Shown: in pieces, positions 34,317-45,973 of the stretch
Numbering within the stretch: the stretch's first letter is position 1
How the letters are laid out: every line of letters begins with the position of its first letter
NCBI GenBank assembly: GCA_025504975.1
Contig: JANUWI010000013.1
Span: 1,116,001 to 1,180,000, forward strand
DNA: 64,000 bases
Source of the DNA: Plenodomus lindquistii
Taxonomy: Eukaryota; Ascomycota; Dothideomycetes; Pleosporales; Leptosphaeriaceae
Direction: 5' to 3'
Position numbers and translations under genes: made by a program
Notes under the pieces: model-generated
Seen by the model: the letters and a program-made list of their open reading frames with translations, nothing else
What the model was told of the DNA's origin: nothing
Database searches by the model: none

Positions 34317-34731
34317 ACAGCAAAGCAGCAGAGCGAGTGAAGGGGGTAGACAGGCAGTGGTCGAGCAGGCCCGCGAGATGAAGCTGCGTAGATATCCCCA
34401 GGTAAGATGAGGCCAAAGTGCATAAGATGTGGACGGATAGTCTGAAGCTCCGTGCAATGCAGCCCGGGAAGATTTCTTGGGCGGACGTGGATGGCACTAG
34501 TTGGCACCCGCTTTCCGACTGGCCAGTGACTAGTAATTCCACAGTACACCTACCAACAGCATGTATGTACAAGTACATGGCTACGTCAACACCACCCATT
34601 GCCCGTTGGCCCGCCACTGCTCCGTAAACTAGGTCTAGTCTAGCTTGCCTGGAGCTGCCTTGTAGAACCTGCACAATGCACATGCACACACCAGCATTCA
34701 AGGACGTCGAGTTGCGCTGCCTCTGCCTTTG

Positions 34732-34756
34732 TTTCCTTTCCTTTCCTTTCCTTTCC
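34732..34756. repeat. (TTTCC)5 microsatellite
   Basis: Five perfect pentamers in non-coding DNA. Confidence 0.95.
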
Positions 34757-35321
34757 GTTCCGAGGGGCACCTGCAGCCGCTGCATGCTCTGCGGACAACT
34801 GCGCTGTCCCCCGACTCCCGCTCGGTAAAGCTGCCACTACGCTGCTTTGGACGCCCTCTGAAACACGTCCACCCTCCTCTCATTGACACTTCCACGCGTC
34901 TGCTGAACCTTGTCGCGTGTGCTCCGCCGCCGCCGTACCACCGTGTGCCCTCTCCTCAAAGATAGGAGACGACTTGTGCACATGCAACACGACAGTCCCC
35001 GTCTGTCGTCGTCGACAGACAGCTTCACTCACTGGCTAGCAAGGCAACACGCCTCACGAGTCACAGGTGCTTGTTGGTGAGGCTGCATGTCAGCATTTGG
35101 GGCTCCTGCTAGACGACATCCTAGACACCAACACCGCCCTGGCTATCCCTGGCTGGAACCGTCTTGGATGAATGCACATGGCGAAACCACCCAAGACAAG
35201 GCCCAAATATTCATAAGAGCGCCAGAATGCCATGTCGACCAAGACTTGCTCGCTACACTGACACACAATTCACCATGTTCCAACAACGCGTCGCGGTCGC
35301 GGCGGCCAGGTACCCCTGGCG

Positions 35322-35390
35322 ATCAGCATCAGCATCAGCATCAGCATCAGCATCAGCATCAGCAGCAGCAGCAGCAGCAGCAGCAGCATC
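35322..35390. repeat. (CAGCAT)n-(CAG)n repeat
   Basis: Six to seven CAGCAT hexamers run directly into about nine CAG triplets, about 410 bp upstream of the F-box gene start. Confidence 0.95.
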
Positions 35391-35797
35391 CCCGCGGCAG
35401 GCAGCACGTGACCAACCAAGCACAATGGACAGGACAGCTCGCACCACTAGCCCGCCAGCCGGCGATTTGATTGGCTTGGCTTGGCTTGTATGCGCCGCGT
35501 TGGATTTGCTGGCTCTTTTACAGGTGACGGAACCCCTTGACAGCAGGCTGCGCGCCTCGCCCATTTCCTCCATTCTGTGCAGGTTCATGGTTTGTACATA
35601 GAGTAGCTATTGTTGATGCACGTCTCGGCACCGGGGCGGCTACACTACACCCCGCAAAACCTCTCCCTCTTGAAACCAACAAAGACCCACCCACCCTCTG
35701 CTCCCACTATACTCTACTCTACTCTACTTGAAGCGCCATGTCTCGCGCATGTGTCTTGCTGCCATTCTGATTGCACTCTAGAAGCTCGCGCGGCATC

Positions 35798-37559
35798 ATG
35801 GGATTCTTCAAGCGCTTCAGACGCCACAAGGACTCGAAGAAGAAGGCGTCGCTTCCGCGCAACGACCTCTATGCCCCCGCGGCATTTGCCTACCACGGCC
35901 CCGACCAGACGCAGCGCCTGCCCGACACGGTCCTGCGCCGCATCTTTGAGCAAGTGTGCCCGCACTCGGCTGACGAGACGCTCGATGGCAGCGAGGACAG
36001 CGGCAACGATGGCTGCATGAGCTGCGACATGCGCGACCTGGCCCACTGCGCCCTGACAAGACGGCAATGGTACGGCATTGCTGCTGGCCTGCTGTACGTG
36101 CACCGAGTCCTGCGCGCGGAGCTTGACGTCGCTGACCTCGTTGTGCAGATACAACAGCATACGCATCGACGCCGTGCACTACTGCGAGCTGGAAGAAGTC
36201 TACGCCGACCAACGCCGGCGGAAGTCGCGCAACGGCGACGAAATCGATGCGCCCACGATGCGTCTCCAGCAGCTCTCGCAGAGTGTGCGCGGCAACCAGT
36301 ACCTTGGTCAGCGTGTTCGCTTCATCAAGCTCCCGTACATGACGCGCGAGTCGTGCAAGGCCGACCTGGCACGCGCCGTGTCGGGCTGTCCCAATCTCGA
36401 GTTTATCGACTTGCCAGATGGCTTCTACAACGGCGATCCCTCGTGTCAGCTGCTGAGGCAAGAGCTTCAAGCACGATGTCCCCACATTCGCAAGATGAAG
36501 TACATTGAGGGCGGCGAACAAGCACTCGAGACCTTGCTCCAGGGCTATTGGCAAGAGCTACGCGTGGTTGAACTCAACAAGATCCACATTGAACCGAGCA
36601 TCCTGAGGCAGGTCCTTGGCATGCTTCCTCGACTGACCGAGTTGATCATCACAGATGTTGGCTGGATGAATGACTCCACGTTCCACGATGCGCCAGGACT
36701 GCCATACTTCCCAGCGCTCGAGACGCTGAGGCTTGAAAAGGTACATGGTATCACTGCTGAAGGCATGGCCCAGTACCTCTCAAGCCCCATGTGTGGAAAC
36801 CGACTCAAGACCCTCTTCATCAAGAATTGCCAGCGTCTCCAACCTGCTTCATTGCACGTCATCTTGGCCGCAGCCTACAGACTACGCACTCTCGAATACA
36901 CCACGGTAGTAACAGCCTCGTTGCCTCTGGACCCCATACCGCCCATGGCGTCCAATACACTCTACAAACTCAACTACGAGATCATAACGAGCAACTCACA
37001 CCAAACCTACCCAGCCGGAGCCTCGTACTACCAATACCTTGCAAAGTCCCTCATGTCCAATTGCCTCCCCGCGCTCCGACAGCTCTACGTCCGCGACCCC
37101 GAGTTCCCAGAAATCCTCACTCTTGCGCCTCCAATCCGCCCATTTAGCGAAGCACCACCACCCATGTTCAACCAGCCTCTGGAAGTCTACTCCAAGGGTC
37201 TCGACGAGCTAGAATGGATCTTCACTTCCATCATTCCCCCAGACTCTACTGGACGCCGCATGTCCGTATCAGCTGGTCGCCCAATCAGCAGCTATTCCGC
37301 ACACAAAGGTCTTGGCCCGCAGTGGGGTGGAGATGCAAGGAAGAGCATTGTCGTGCCTAATGGGTTTGGAGGATTCTTGGCTATTCCCGCGGAAAATGCC
37401 AGGCCGCGGAGTGCAGGTCATGCTACGCCGAGTGGAGGCTTTGGCCACGGATACTCACATTCACTGGGTAATCAGAGCGAATTTGCCCCTCCGAGAGCGA
37501 GCTGGATGAGTCATTCTGGTCGGGAGAAGCGGGCGTCGAGAGCGGATCTTTGGCGATGA
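35798..37559 (+). CDS. F-box / leucine-rich-repeat-like protein
   Basis: Two exons, 35798..36093 and 36149..37559, with a 55-bp intron (GTACGT...TGCAG), encode 568 residues beginning MGFFKRFRRHKDSKKK. The intron join gives IAAGLLYNSIRID, the typical end of a fungal F-box domain that starts at QRLPDTVLRRIFEQV; an acidic insert interrupts the box. F-box proteins bind Skp1 and recruit substrates to SCF ubiquitin ligases. Downstream, repeated segments such as LRVVELNKIHIEP, LTELIITDVGWMN, LETLRLEKVHGIT and LKTLFIKNCQRLQP form LRR-like repeats for substrate binding. The C-terminal 120 residues are low-complexity and basic. The substrate is unknown. Confidence 0.88.
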
Positions 37560-38018
37560 GAGGGGGGGGGCTGTTTAGCCGTGGTCTCCGTCCGTACTCT
37601 ATTTTTTTTCTGATAGCCCACTCGGTGTGCTCTGTCTGTTCATTCACTTCTGGATACCCGTCCATTTCTTTTGAAACTTTTCGTGTGCGATCTTTGTACT
37701 TTTTTTTGTCGGTACTGGAGTTTGAAAGTTTGAATACTTTTGGTCTTGCTGGCAGGTGCAAAGGGCACGAACTTGATGGTAGATATGATAGCGATACTCT
37801 TAGGCAGGAACTAGGCTTGGGCGAGTGGAATTATCTGTATATAGGACAGAAAGAATGGCAATGTTTGAGCATTGCCTCTCCCTTTCTCTCAAAACTGCCA
37901 TTGAGCTCATAGACTAAACTCCTCAAGACAACACCAGTCCTTCTTGTCTAGAGTGGCAATGAGGAGACTGCTAGACCCACACCCAAGACTTGCGTGTGCA
38001 GTGTAGTGAGTGTATGTT
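37560..38018. other. Convergent 3' spacer
   Basis: 459 bp between the 3' ends of the F-box and GT25 genes, with poly-T runs. No feature is identified. Confidence 0.5.
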
Positions 38019-39517
38019 TCAAGACTGCGCACCACACTCCCCCCCCTCACACCCCTTCCAACTCCTCTCCTGCGCCGAAAAATCAACACCACACTCCCCT
38101 CTCTCCACCATCTTGTCCAAAAACCGTTTCATCCTGCGTCTGCCCTCTTGATCGTCCTCTCCAACCCATAATTGTGCGTGGCGAGCTCCACACTGTATGT
38201 TCCATGTTGCTCTTTTATCCTTTTTCTCCTCTCCTTCACTTCTACCCACAGCTTCACCACCAATGGGAGTATTAGCAGTGGCAGGACTAGTATCCTCATA
38301 CACCCCCCAATCCACACTCCCAATCTCACTCCTCCCCCTCCCATGATGAAACACTTCCCCCCCAACACTCCAACACCTCCACCCCTCCCCATCATCATCC
38401 CTACACTTCTCCAACAAAGCAACATCAAACGCACTAACCCCTCCTTCCCTCTCTCTCACCAACTCCCGCACTATCCTCGCAGCACTCGACCGCGTAACAC
38501 CGTAGGCAAAGGTGCAAAAGGGGTGTTGGGTGCGGTGGAGGATGCGTGCGTGTGCTGGGACGGAGAGCGAGGTTAGGAAGAGGGATGTTTGCGGGTGGAA
38601 GGAGGGGTGGTGAGGGGTGGGGGATGTGGGGTCGGAGTATGTTAGGCGGGTTGTTTGGGGGGGTGGGGAGGAGGGGGTGCTGGGCGTGTTGGGGGTGTAG
38701 TAGAGGGGCGTGAGGAGGTCGTCGCAGTGGCCTGGGTAGAGGAGATCCCAGGAGTTAGGGGGGGACCAGTAGTTTGGGTTTTTATTTTCGTTTGAGTTTG
38801 CGAGGGCGTTGGTGGTGGGGTTTTGAGAGGGGGAGATGGAGATGGGTGTGTTTGTCAGTGTTCGCATGGCTGCGGCGAGAAGAGGGATTTGTGTCGTGCG
38901 TATGTGGAGGGAGAAGTCTGTGTCGTCTTCTAATATTAGAGCGGTTTCGTGTGTGGTGTTTAAGAAACTGGAAATACAATCAATCATGTTAGTATGGTGT
39001 AACCCGTCTGTGTCCCCTTGAGTACGCAAGAATATCAAAAGTTCAACAACACAACTTACTACTTCAAAACGTGTAAATGTCCCATCCATGCCCGAGCACT
39101 CCCGTTGCTTATATACCCTTCTTTCGCTTTAAACGCCTCGATGTCGCTGTCTGTCCACGTGGGTTGAGTAGGAATGGTGATGTCGATGGAGGTTAGGTTT
39201 GCGGCCCAGAGGAGGGCTGGGCGGCGCGGTGAGGTGGTGTGGGAGACGGCGAGGATGGTGCCGAAGCCGAGGGTGAAATTTGCAGGGAGGACAGGGTGGG
39301 GTGACGTGGTGGTGGTGGGTGAGGAGTGGATTGTGTGGTGTAGAAGGATGAGGATGAGGAGGGCGAGGAGGGTTGGGATGGGGTTGATTTTCAAGGGCAT
39401 GGTTGGGGTGGAGACTCCGAGTGGAGATTCTGGAGAGTAGAGGTTGTCAGGTTCGAGAAGGTTGAGATTGGGCCTGTGGACAGAAGAGAGCATGGAGATT
39501 GCATGGTGACGCTGCAT
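38019..39517 (-). CDS. Glycosyltransferase family 25-like protein
   Basis: Two exons, 39060..39517 and 38019..38967, joined across a 92-bp intron (GTAAGT...TTCCAG), give 468 residues. The join turns HLHVLK into HLHVLKYFLNTTHETALILEDD. GT25 proteins (LPS and collagen galactosyltransferase-like) show this order: a conserved DRRxxL-like block (here TTSPRRPALLWAANLT), AWMGHLHVLK, then the acidic metal-binding LILEDDTDF, and later WDLLYPGHC and FCTFAYGVTRSSA. One membrane anchor (IPTLLALLILILL) lies near the N-terminus. A shorter start at 39400 (MPLKINPIPT) would place it at residues 8-20 and is equally possible. A Thr/Pro-rich insert follows. Sugar and acceptor are unknown. Confidence 0.82.
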
Positions 39518-40170
39518 GGTGAAGGCGGGGACGGGATGAAGCTGGTGCGTCTGTAGTAATTTGAAGAGGTGAAGGCAGCGGTATTATTGATCATGTCAGA
39601 AAAGCTTGTCTAAGGCTTAAAACTCTTAAGCTTTAACACAATTACGCGTAGCGTTGCTGTACCGCCTCTTCGCACATACAAAGGAACATTTCAGGGACAG
39701 AATAGAGGTCTCCAGCTTCGTACTTCTAAGTAACTAACGTAATCAGAGTGTTTCGTCAGCTCTTAGCCTCGCAACGACAAATCGCTTTTACACCAAAATC
39801 TGCAGCTAAGCCGCGGCTGGGTGAGCTGCCTCGTTATTTTGGGCAGCGGAAGCCTTCTTCACTTCGAACTTCAACACCAAATAACTCTCTAACGAAAAGT
39901 CGTGATGATTAGCAAGTAATTCAAGTAGAAGGACGTTAAAGCAGGCTTTGAAATAAGCTATGGCGCACGGCTGCGTATTGTATAGAAAAACAGCCAACTA
40001 AGCATTCTACGTCTCACTAGGCACCCCTGCATGAAAACATGCGGTAAAGTAATAACGCACGTGTAGGATTCATGTAGGATTCAGCGTTCGGGCTAGAGCG
40101 CCGACTGGTTGTTCAGGTGGCGGGGCGGGTTCACGCGTATAAACAGCTCCCCAGACATCACTCTTCTGCA
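39518..40170. other. AT-rich spacer with an open minus-strand fragment
   Basis: 653 bp. A 63-codon minus-strand frame (39806..39997) lacks an ATG and reads HHDFSLESYLVLKFEVKKA; it may be an exon remnant, but I cannot assign it. A TATAAA at 40138-40143 precedes the next possible gene by 28 bp. Confidence 0.4.
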
Positions 40171-40749
40171 ATGCGCTCTGCATCCTTTATTAACCCCGTT
40201 CCGCGACGTGTCATTCCGCGCGACTCAGACGCCGCATAGCAACGCTGCGGCCAAGCCGAATCAGTCCACACACTGGTACCAGGCTTCCGGTCCATCGTTG
40301 GAGATGCCGCTTGACTCCACCCAAGTACTTCATGGCTGGTTTAAGAAATACAAGCGCAAGCAATTCGAGCCGGCAACCGATCCAGAAAAACATGATCTGC
40401 TGACACGCCCGCTGATTATCCGACCCCAGACATGGTCAACGAGAGCGACCAAGATCCCGACGTTGACAAGGATCAAATCTCTGAAGCCATTCAAATGCAC
40501 CGGGAGCTGCGGGTTGCCTTTACTCGTTTCCTCAATCTTAGCTCCGATCCCATTACGGCACTGCTCGAGGTTATACCGGTCATGAAGCAGCTTTACGCCA
40601 TGGCCCCCCGTTACGAATTAAACAGTGAGCTAGACGTGGAACGTCGAAAGGGCCTTCAAATATGGGACCATTGGGAAAGCTTGGTCAAGAAACCTACGAC
40701 TTGCTCCAGTACAACACCTGCGCATTGTACCAATGATTCCCATAAGTAG
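40171..40749 (+). CDS. Possible small gene, structure uncertain
   Basis: An ATG at 40171 (MRSASFINPVPRR) lies 28 bp after a TATAAA. Its frame stops at TAG 40236-40238, but the same frame reopens at 40432 and reads MVNESDQDPDVDKDQISEA, a helical, charged segment (MHRELRVAFTRFLNL, VIPVMKQLYAMAPRYELN), to the stop at 40749. A 222-bp intron, 40208..40429 (GTGTCA...CCCCAG), would join them, giving about 118 residues. However, the supposed intron contains another open frame (QVLHGWFKKYKRKQFEPATDPEKHD) that itself looks coding. The locus may therefore be an unresolved multi-exon gene or a decayed one. I recognise no family; a mitochondrial presequence is conceivable. Confidence 0.3.
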
Positions 40750-41748
40750 TGGCCCAAGAGACGTTTGAAGATTGTGTGGCGACGGTACATGATTTGGAAA
40801 CGATTTTGGATGGATATTTGTTTAATATTCGCCTCTTTTATTGTTTGAGGGAGTGTTGGGCGATACTTGGATTCCTGCTCCATTTGACAAGGATCTGTTT
40901 GACTGGTTGAGCGGCACCACTTGGAGCCTTCTTGACACGCTCAATCATCAATGCGATGTTGATGGAGAGAAGAGTGAGCTTACATAGAAGACGGAAGTTT
41001 AGGTTTGGATACGGCGACCTGACGTCAAGTACGCAGTAGTCAGCAGTCAAACAACATCAATAGAGTTGGATCAATATTGAAACGCTAGAGAGGCCCACCG
41101 ACGAAGTGGGTGTTCTCGAGCCGCTCACGCGGTTAAGAAGAAAGATGATGGTGCATCACGATCAGTCGAAGGCGGGTAGAGGATGCGTTTCGAACGTTGT
41201 GTCGTGCATCTTTGCTTAGAATAGACGTGTGAAACGGGGTACCTGAGGGAGATGTGCAACGTTGGGGCGCATTAGGGGTCCAGGTTAGTTTGGGGTAGGC
41301 TGTCGTGGCTGAGGGCGTCTCCTTGTAGTAATTGGCAAATTGCAGTGGCAGGAGGACCAGTGGCAGAGCAGCAGAGCTGGAACGGTCGGCTAGGGGTGCA
41401 TTGTTTGACCAAGGCCACAGTACATAGGGGACCAACCACTGGCACCATCCCTGGCGTGCTTCGACTACGTAAGAGGAGCAGCCTATGGCCTATGGTAGAG
41501 TATTACCGTTGCCGTCGTAATTAGAGTACACAGAAGAATGCAAGCCCGTTATACCCGCGTGCACCTGCCCGTTCCTTGCGCCCGGCCCCTGCCTGCACAC
41601 GACTGCACATGACTGCACATGACTGCACATGACTGCACACCTTCTCCCCCCCTCGCTTTGTTTGCATGTCTACGAGTCTGCCCTTACTTTGCTTTTGCGC
41701 AGCAACGCCGAGGGATAGAGTCGCACAGCATTCTCGCACCCGCACACC
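40750..41748. other. Intergenic spacer
   Basis: 1.0 kb with no supported gene. The last 200 bp form the 5' flank of the RA-PH gene and include a decamer repeat. Confidence 0.5.
41601..41640. repeat. (GACTGCACAT)4 decamer repeat
   Basis: Four tandem copies, the last ending CAC, in the presumed 5' untranslated region or promoter of the RA-PH gene. Confidence 0.9.
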
Positions 41749-44681
41749 ATGGCCGAAATAGTCCCGCCCACGGCTGCGGCTGCGCAGAAAGTCTCTCGCT
41801 ATCGCAGTGTGAGACGCGCGCAGCAGGAACAAGAGACGCAGATAGCGACGCCAACACCCCCCGTGCCTTTGATGCCTGCGGTGCCTGCGGTGCCTGCGGT
41901 GCCTGCGGTGCCTGCGGTGCCTGCGGTGCCTGCGATGCCGGACATGCAGCCTCACAGCGATGCGCCCGTTAGCAGGAGCATGTCTCGCTACCACCGCCGC
42001 CCGACCCTCTCCCACGCGACCACCCCCAAGACACCCACAACCACAACCACACCCACACCCAATCTGCCCCCGCTCTCCGCCAGCGCCCTCCACGCACACC
42101 ACGCTCAGCCATCGCCTCCTACAGCCCCTACAGCCTCTCGCACCCGCGCTGTGAGCCAGCCCCAACATGCGCCGCACGCCGCAAACACCGGCCAGCATCG
42201 CCCAAGAACCGCCCGCCATGCCTCAGACGACCCTCGCCAGCCTGACCCTCGCGCCCAAGACAGTGCGCGACTGCTCATGCAAAAGGAGAGGGAGAGGCAG
42301 CGACTGCTCAAGGACAAATACGACACCGAAGCGCGAGAGAAGCGCGAGGCTAGACAAGCAGAGCTGAACAGGCAAGAGGCGTTGCGCTTGCTCGAGGAGG
42401 AGTCGGCACAGAGGAAGGCTCAACAGGAGCTGGACGATGCAGAGGCACTACGGCGACAAAAGGAAGAGCTTCGGGCCGAAACGGAGCGTGGTAAGCGCTT
42501 GCAGAAAGCAGAGGCCCAAAGGGTCCTTCAACAAAAGGAAGATGAGATTCAAAGGGCCAAGCAAGAGGATCGAGACCGCAGAGCTATGCAGGAACATGCC
42601 TTGCGGAAAGCTCAGACATCGTCACCCCCAGTTTCACCGCCAAGACAGGACGTTGGCTTTGGCTTGTTCAAGAGGAGGAAAGATGCGGCGCTGTACCCTG
42701 ACGGGGCTCCGAAAGTGTCGAGTCCTCCTCGTTTGGCACTGAGCCATGAAGTTGCCGAGCCTGAGCCTATCAAACCTGGTGGTGGAGGTGCGGTACTGGG
42801 CATCGATGCTCCCACCTCCGCTGTGAATGCTGGTGACAGGGTGAGTATGCAGTCTGTAGTATACGTCCCACAACTAACAAAGACCAGCGAGTAACGATCG
42901 TCTGCAACAAAAAGCATATCCAGCTTCCAGTCAACCCAACGACTACTCCCTTGGATCTGATCAAGACTGCTGCCACTGTTCTCACAGACCCAATCGAAGT
43001 TCGGACAGCCGTCCTCTCGGAGCTCTTCACCAAAGTCAGCATCACAAGACCGCTACGCAACTACGAGTACGTTCGGGACGTCATGAACTCGTGGGACTAT
43101 GACACGCAGAATGAGCTCACCATCATCGATTCTGACGTAGACGGCATCAACCAAGACGATCTTCTGTCCTACAAAGTCCCGGAAACCAGACCAGAAGGCA
43201 TGTCATGCTTCATCCAGTATTCGTCACGCCCAGGCAAGTGGTCAAAACGATACATGACACTTCGTCCAGATGGACAGCTAGTCATGGCGAAGAGCGAGAA
43301 GGTGAAGGAAAAGGACCAAGAGAACATTTGCACGCTTACCGATTACGACATCTACTCCATCACCCAGCAAAAGCTGGCCAGGGTCAAGCCCCCAAAGAAG
43401 ATCTGCTTTGCCGTCAAGAGCATGCAGAAATCGAACATCTTTGCAGACGAGTCGCAGTATGTCCACTTCTTCTGCACAAACGATCGAGGGACGGCGACCA
43501 TGTTCTACCAAGCTATCCAGCGCTGGCGAAGCTGGTATCTCAAGCACCAGAAAGGTGAAGGACTCAAGAAGAAGACGGTTGCTTCAAGGAACATATCAGC
43601 GACAGAGCCTAGCCAGACTCAACCCTCACATGCCCGAGGAGAATCAGTAGGATCGCATTATCAGCTGGGTGCATTCAAGCCCCTGCTAGATATGAACGAC
43701 TTCAACAAAACTCTGGATGAAATTGAGGTCCACAAACCTGGAGAGTTTCCCGACGACAAGCCCCTTGCTAAGCTTGATACTCAGGCCATGCATGCAAGGA
43801 AACGATCGGTGCGAGTCAAACAGCCACCACCGGCAGCTTTCAGTAGAAGTGGGCTGGCTGCTGAGGCCACTTCCCAGCCGCTTGGACGGTCGAGCTCGGT
43901 ACGACGCAGTGTGGAGCAGCAAGAGGAGGAAGAATTTGCCGCAGGTGGTCTCCTTGGACGCGCGTATACGCAACGACAAGCAGCACTGCAGGCTCGGGAG
44001 CAGGAGAACAAGGGCCCATTCGTCGAGGGACCGTCGCTGCTGAACAATATGGGCCGTGGTGGTCAAATTTCAACGAACGATTCTGGCCTCAAGCGAAACA
44101 CGTCAGTGCGGAGTACACACCAGCGTAATTCCATCGACATTAAGCGTAGCAATTCCAGGCGTATTCCAGGCATGCCTCAGCCTCTGGTCGACTTGACCCC
44201 AACCTATCAACCTCCACCACAATTCTCGTCCAAAAACCGAGGGAGGGGCTATAATCCAGGTCCTGCACCAGGTCCTCTGGTAGAAAGCGCTACATCACCT
44301 GAAGAGGCCATCAAAGTACCTCCATCAAATGACTGGAGAGCACGTCCAGGTACATCTCGTGGCGCACATGGTACATATGGCACTGGTGGGCACGAACGTA
44401 CACGATCACTCAAAGGCCGAGGCGAGCCCTTGGCTGCTTACACACAAAACAACCATTCTGGGGCACCTGAGGATGATAGCAATGCCTTTACGGGGGGAGG
44501 CTTGGTATCGACAGCTGGCTACTCTCAAGGATTTGCCCCTGTTGGACGTGGTGTCATGGACGGGTCCAAGGCGAAGGGTCCCATGCTGGACTTTCGAGAC
44601 GACAAGCAGTTTGCCTCTGGTAGTCTGCTCTCTACTCTACCCAGCACCAACGAGCCCATTATTGATCGGTCTGGCAAGTAG
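41749..44681 (+). CDS. RA-PH domain scaffold protein with coiled coil
   Basis: Exons 41749..42840 and 42888..44681, separated by a 47-bp intron (GTGAGT...ACCAG), encode 961 residues. The N-terminus MAEIVPPTAAAAQKVSRYRS is followed by a Pro-Ala-Val repeat and a disordered region. A long charged coiled coil comes next (QKERERQRLLKDKYDTEA to about residue 285). After the intron, a Ras-association-like domain (VTIVCNKKHIQLPVN, VLSELFTKVSITRPLRNYEY) is followed directly by a PH domain (GMSCFIQYSSRPGKWSKRYM, HFFCTNDRGTATMFYQAIQR). The C-terminal third is Ser/Pro/Gly-rich. The RA-PH tandem resembles MRL/Grb7-type adaptors linking Ras-like GTPases and phosphoinositides to the cortex or actin. A role in polarity is inference. 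Confidence 0.85.
41875..41937 (+). repeat. Coding 9-bp minisatellite (Pro-Ala-Val)
   Basis: Six identical CCTGCGGTG units plus a degenerate seventh (CCTGCGATG) inside the RA-PH gene. The unit is a multiple of three, so copy-number changes keep the frame. Confidence 0.95.
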
Positions 44682-45973
44682 TGTGTCGATGTATTGACTG
44701 GTGCTGTCATGTTTGCGATTTACACGATTGGGCCTTGCTTACTGATCTGCCGTTTCACTCTGGCGATGTTGTCCCCGCGTTGCAGATTATCAAGATATCC
44801 ATTTGCTTTGTACATGTACTGTACTTTAGGATGAGTAGCAGTCTAGATAGATGGCTCAATCATACCACGATGATGGATCCCCTTGCGTGATTGATACCGC
44901 AGATGTGTCACGCCAGCAACAATGGCCTCGCTACACCAGAGGCAAAAGTCTCTCTCTCTCTCTACAATCGTCCGGGCTTCTGCCCGACGAGAATCACCAG
45001 AGGTCACGCTGGACGGAAGTGGCTGACTGGGGGGGCACGTGTCGCCGGCCACCTCCACTCAGGACCCACAGCTCAACCCCGCATCAACGGCCCTATGACG
45101 GAGCCTTGCAGGACAAGATGCATGTCCTCGGCACGTACAGGGCCTCTTTGTATGCCAACGGCTGCAAACGCAGACGTCGAGGACAAAAGAAGACACAGTA
45201 GGTACACAGTACACCTACGACGAGGCTCCCAGGAACGCGCTTCCGCGGCGGGAATCGGACGGGGCTCCGCTTCTCATTTCCACACGCAGAATGTTGAGCT
45301 GTTGACTCGCAACCTTGCCTGTTGCGATGCAGCCTCGAATTTGCTGGGGGCTACCTACTCTCTGCAGGGCGCGACGATTGTTGCTGGTCGTGCGACGCCA
45401 ATTGACAGCCATCCATGCCATGTGATGTCCACGCTGCGGGTGTGTGTGTGTGTGTGTGTGTGTGCGTGTGTGTGTGTGTGTGTGTGTGCGTGTGTGTGAT
45501 GGGCTCGCCGTCGGTCCATGGAAGCGACGGGGCGACGTCATTCCCCCGAATGGAGCTCTGACCCCGGCCCAGCCTCCAGCCTCTCCACGCTCTGGCTCTA
45601 GCACCGCGGTACCGCTCGTGCTCTTAACACAGGCGCATGGGCATTTCCCAGAGCCTCATATAGCAAGCCATAGCCTCAACGCTTCTCAAGTGTGTGTCGC
45701 CAGAGCAAATCGAATACGGACGGCCCTTTTCTGCCATCCCTACAGCTTCACTGTGCAGGCATTCACCCCCGTGGTCACGAGTATTGAAAGGCCAGAGCTC
45801 GCTCTCAACCAGAGCAAGACTTGGGCTTGTCTACGTTAGCGCACCCACCCGCAGTAGCTCCCTCCAGTCGCAAGCTATATCACCCCAAGACAAGTGTGCG
45901 ACTTTTGCTTCTCCCAGCCTGCAGCAGTCACACCACCACACCCGGCCGCACCCAGCCAGACACACTCTCCGCC
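44682..45973. other. Intergenic, with TG repeat
   Basis: 1.3 kb between the RA-PH and glycogen synthase genes. Apart from the microsatellite it holds only short frames and presumed promoter sequence. Confidence 0.5.
45440..45499. repeat. (TG)n microsatellite with TGCG interruptions
   Basis: About 60 bp of TG dinucleotides interrupted twice by CG. Confidence 0.95.

Larger units (their letters stand above)
34092..35797. other. Microsatellite-rich spacer
   Basis: 1.7 kb between divergent genes. It holds three simple repeats listed separately. Long apparent frames here come from repeats (Ser-Ala or Gln-His runs) and lack domains, so none is called as a gene. Confidence 0.6.

Noticed and set aside
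35164..35601. 145-codon plus-strand frame with long Ser-Ala run
   Set aside because: It is created by the CAGCAT/CAG microsatellite and has no domain; an equally long frame exists on the other strand.
39806..39997. Possible transposase fragment on the minus strand
   Set aside because: No ATG, no catalytic motif and no terminal repeats; family could not be assigned.
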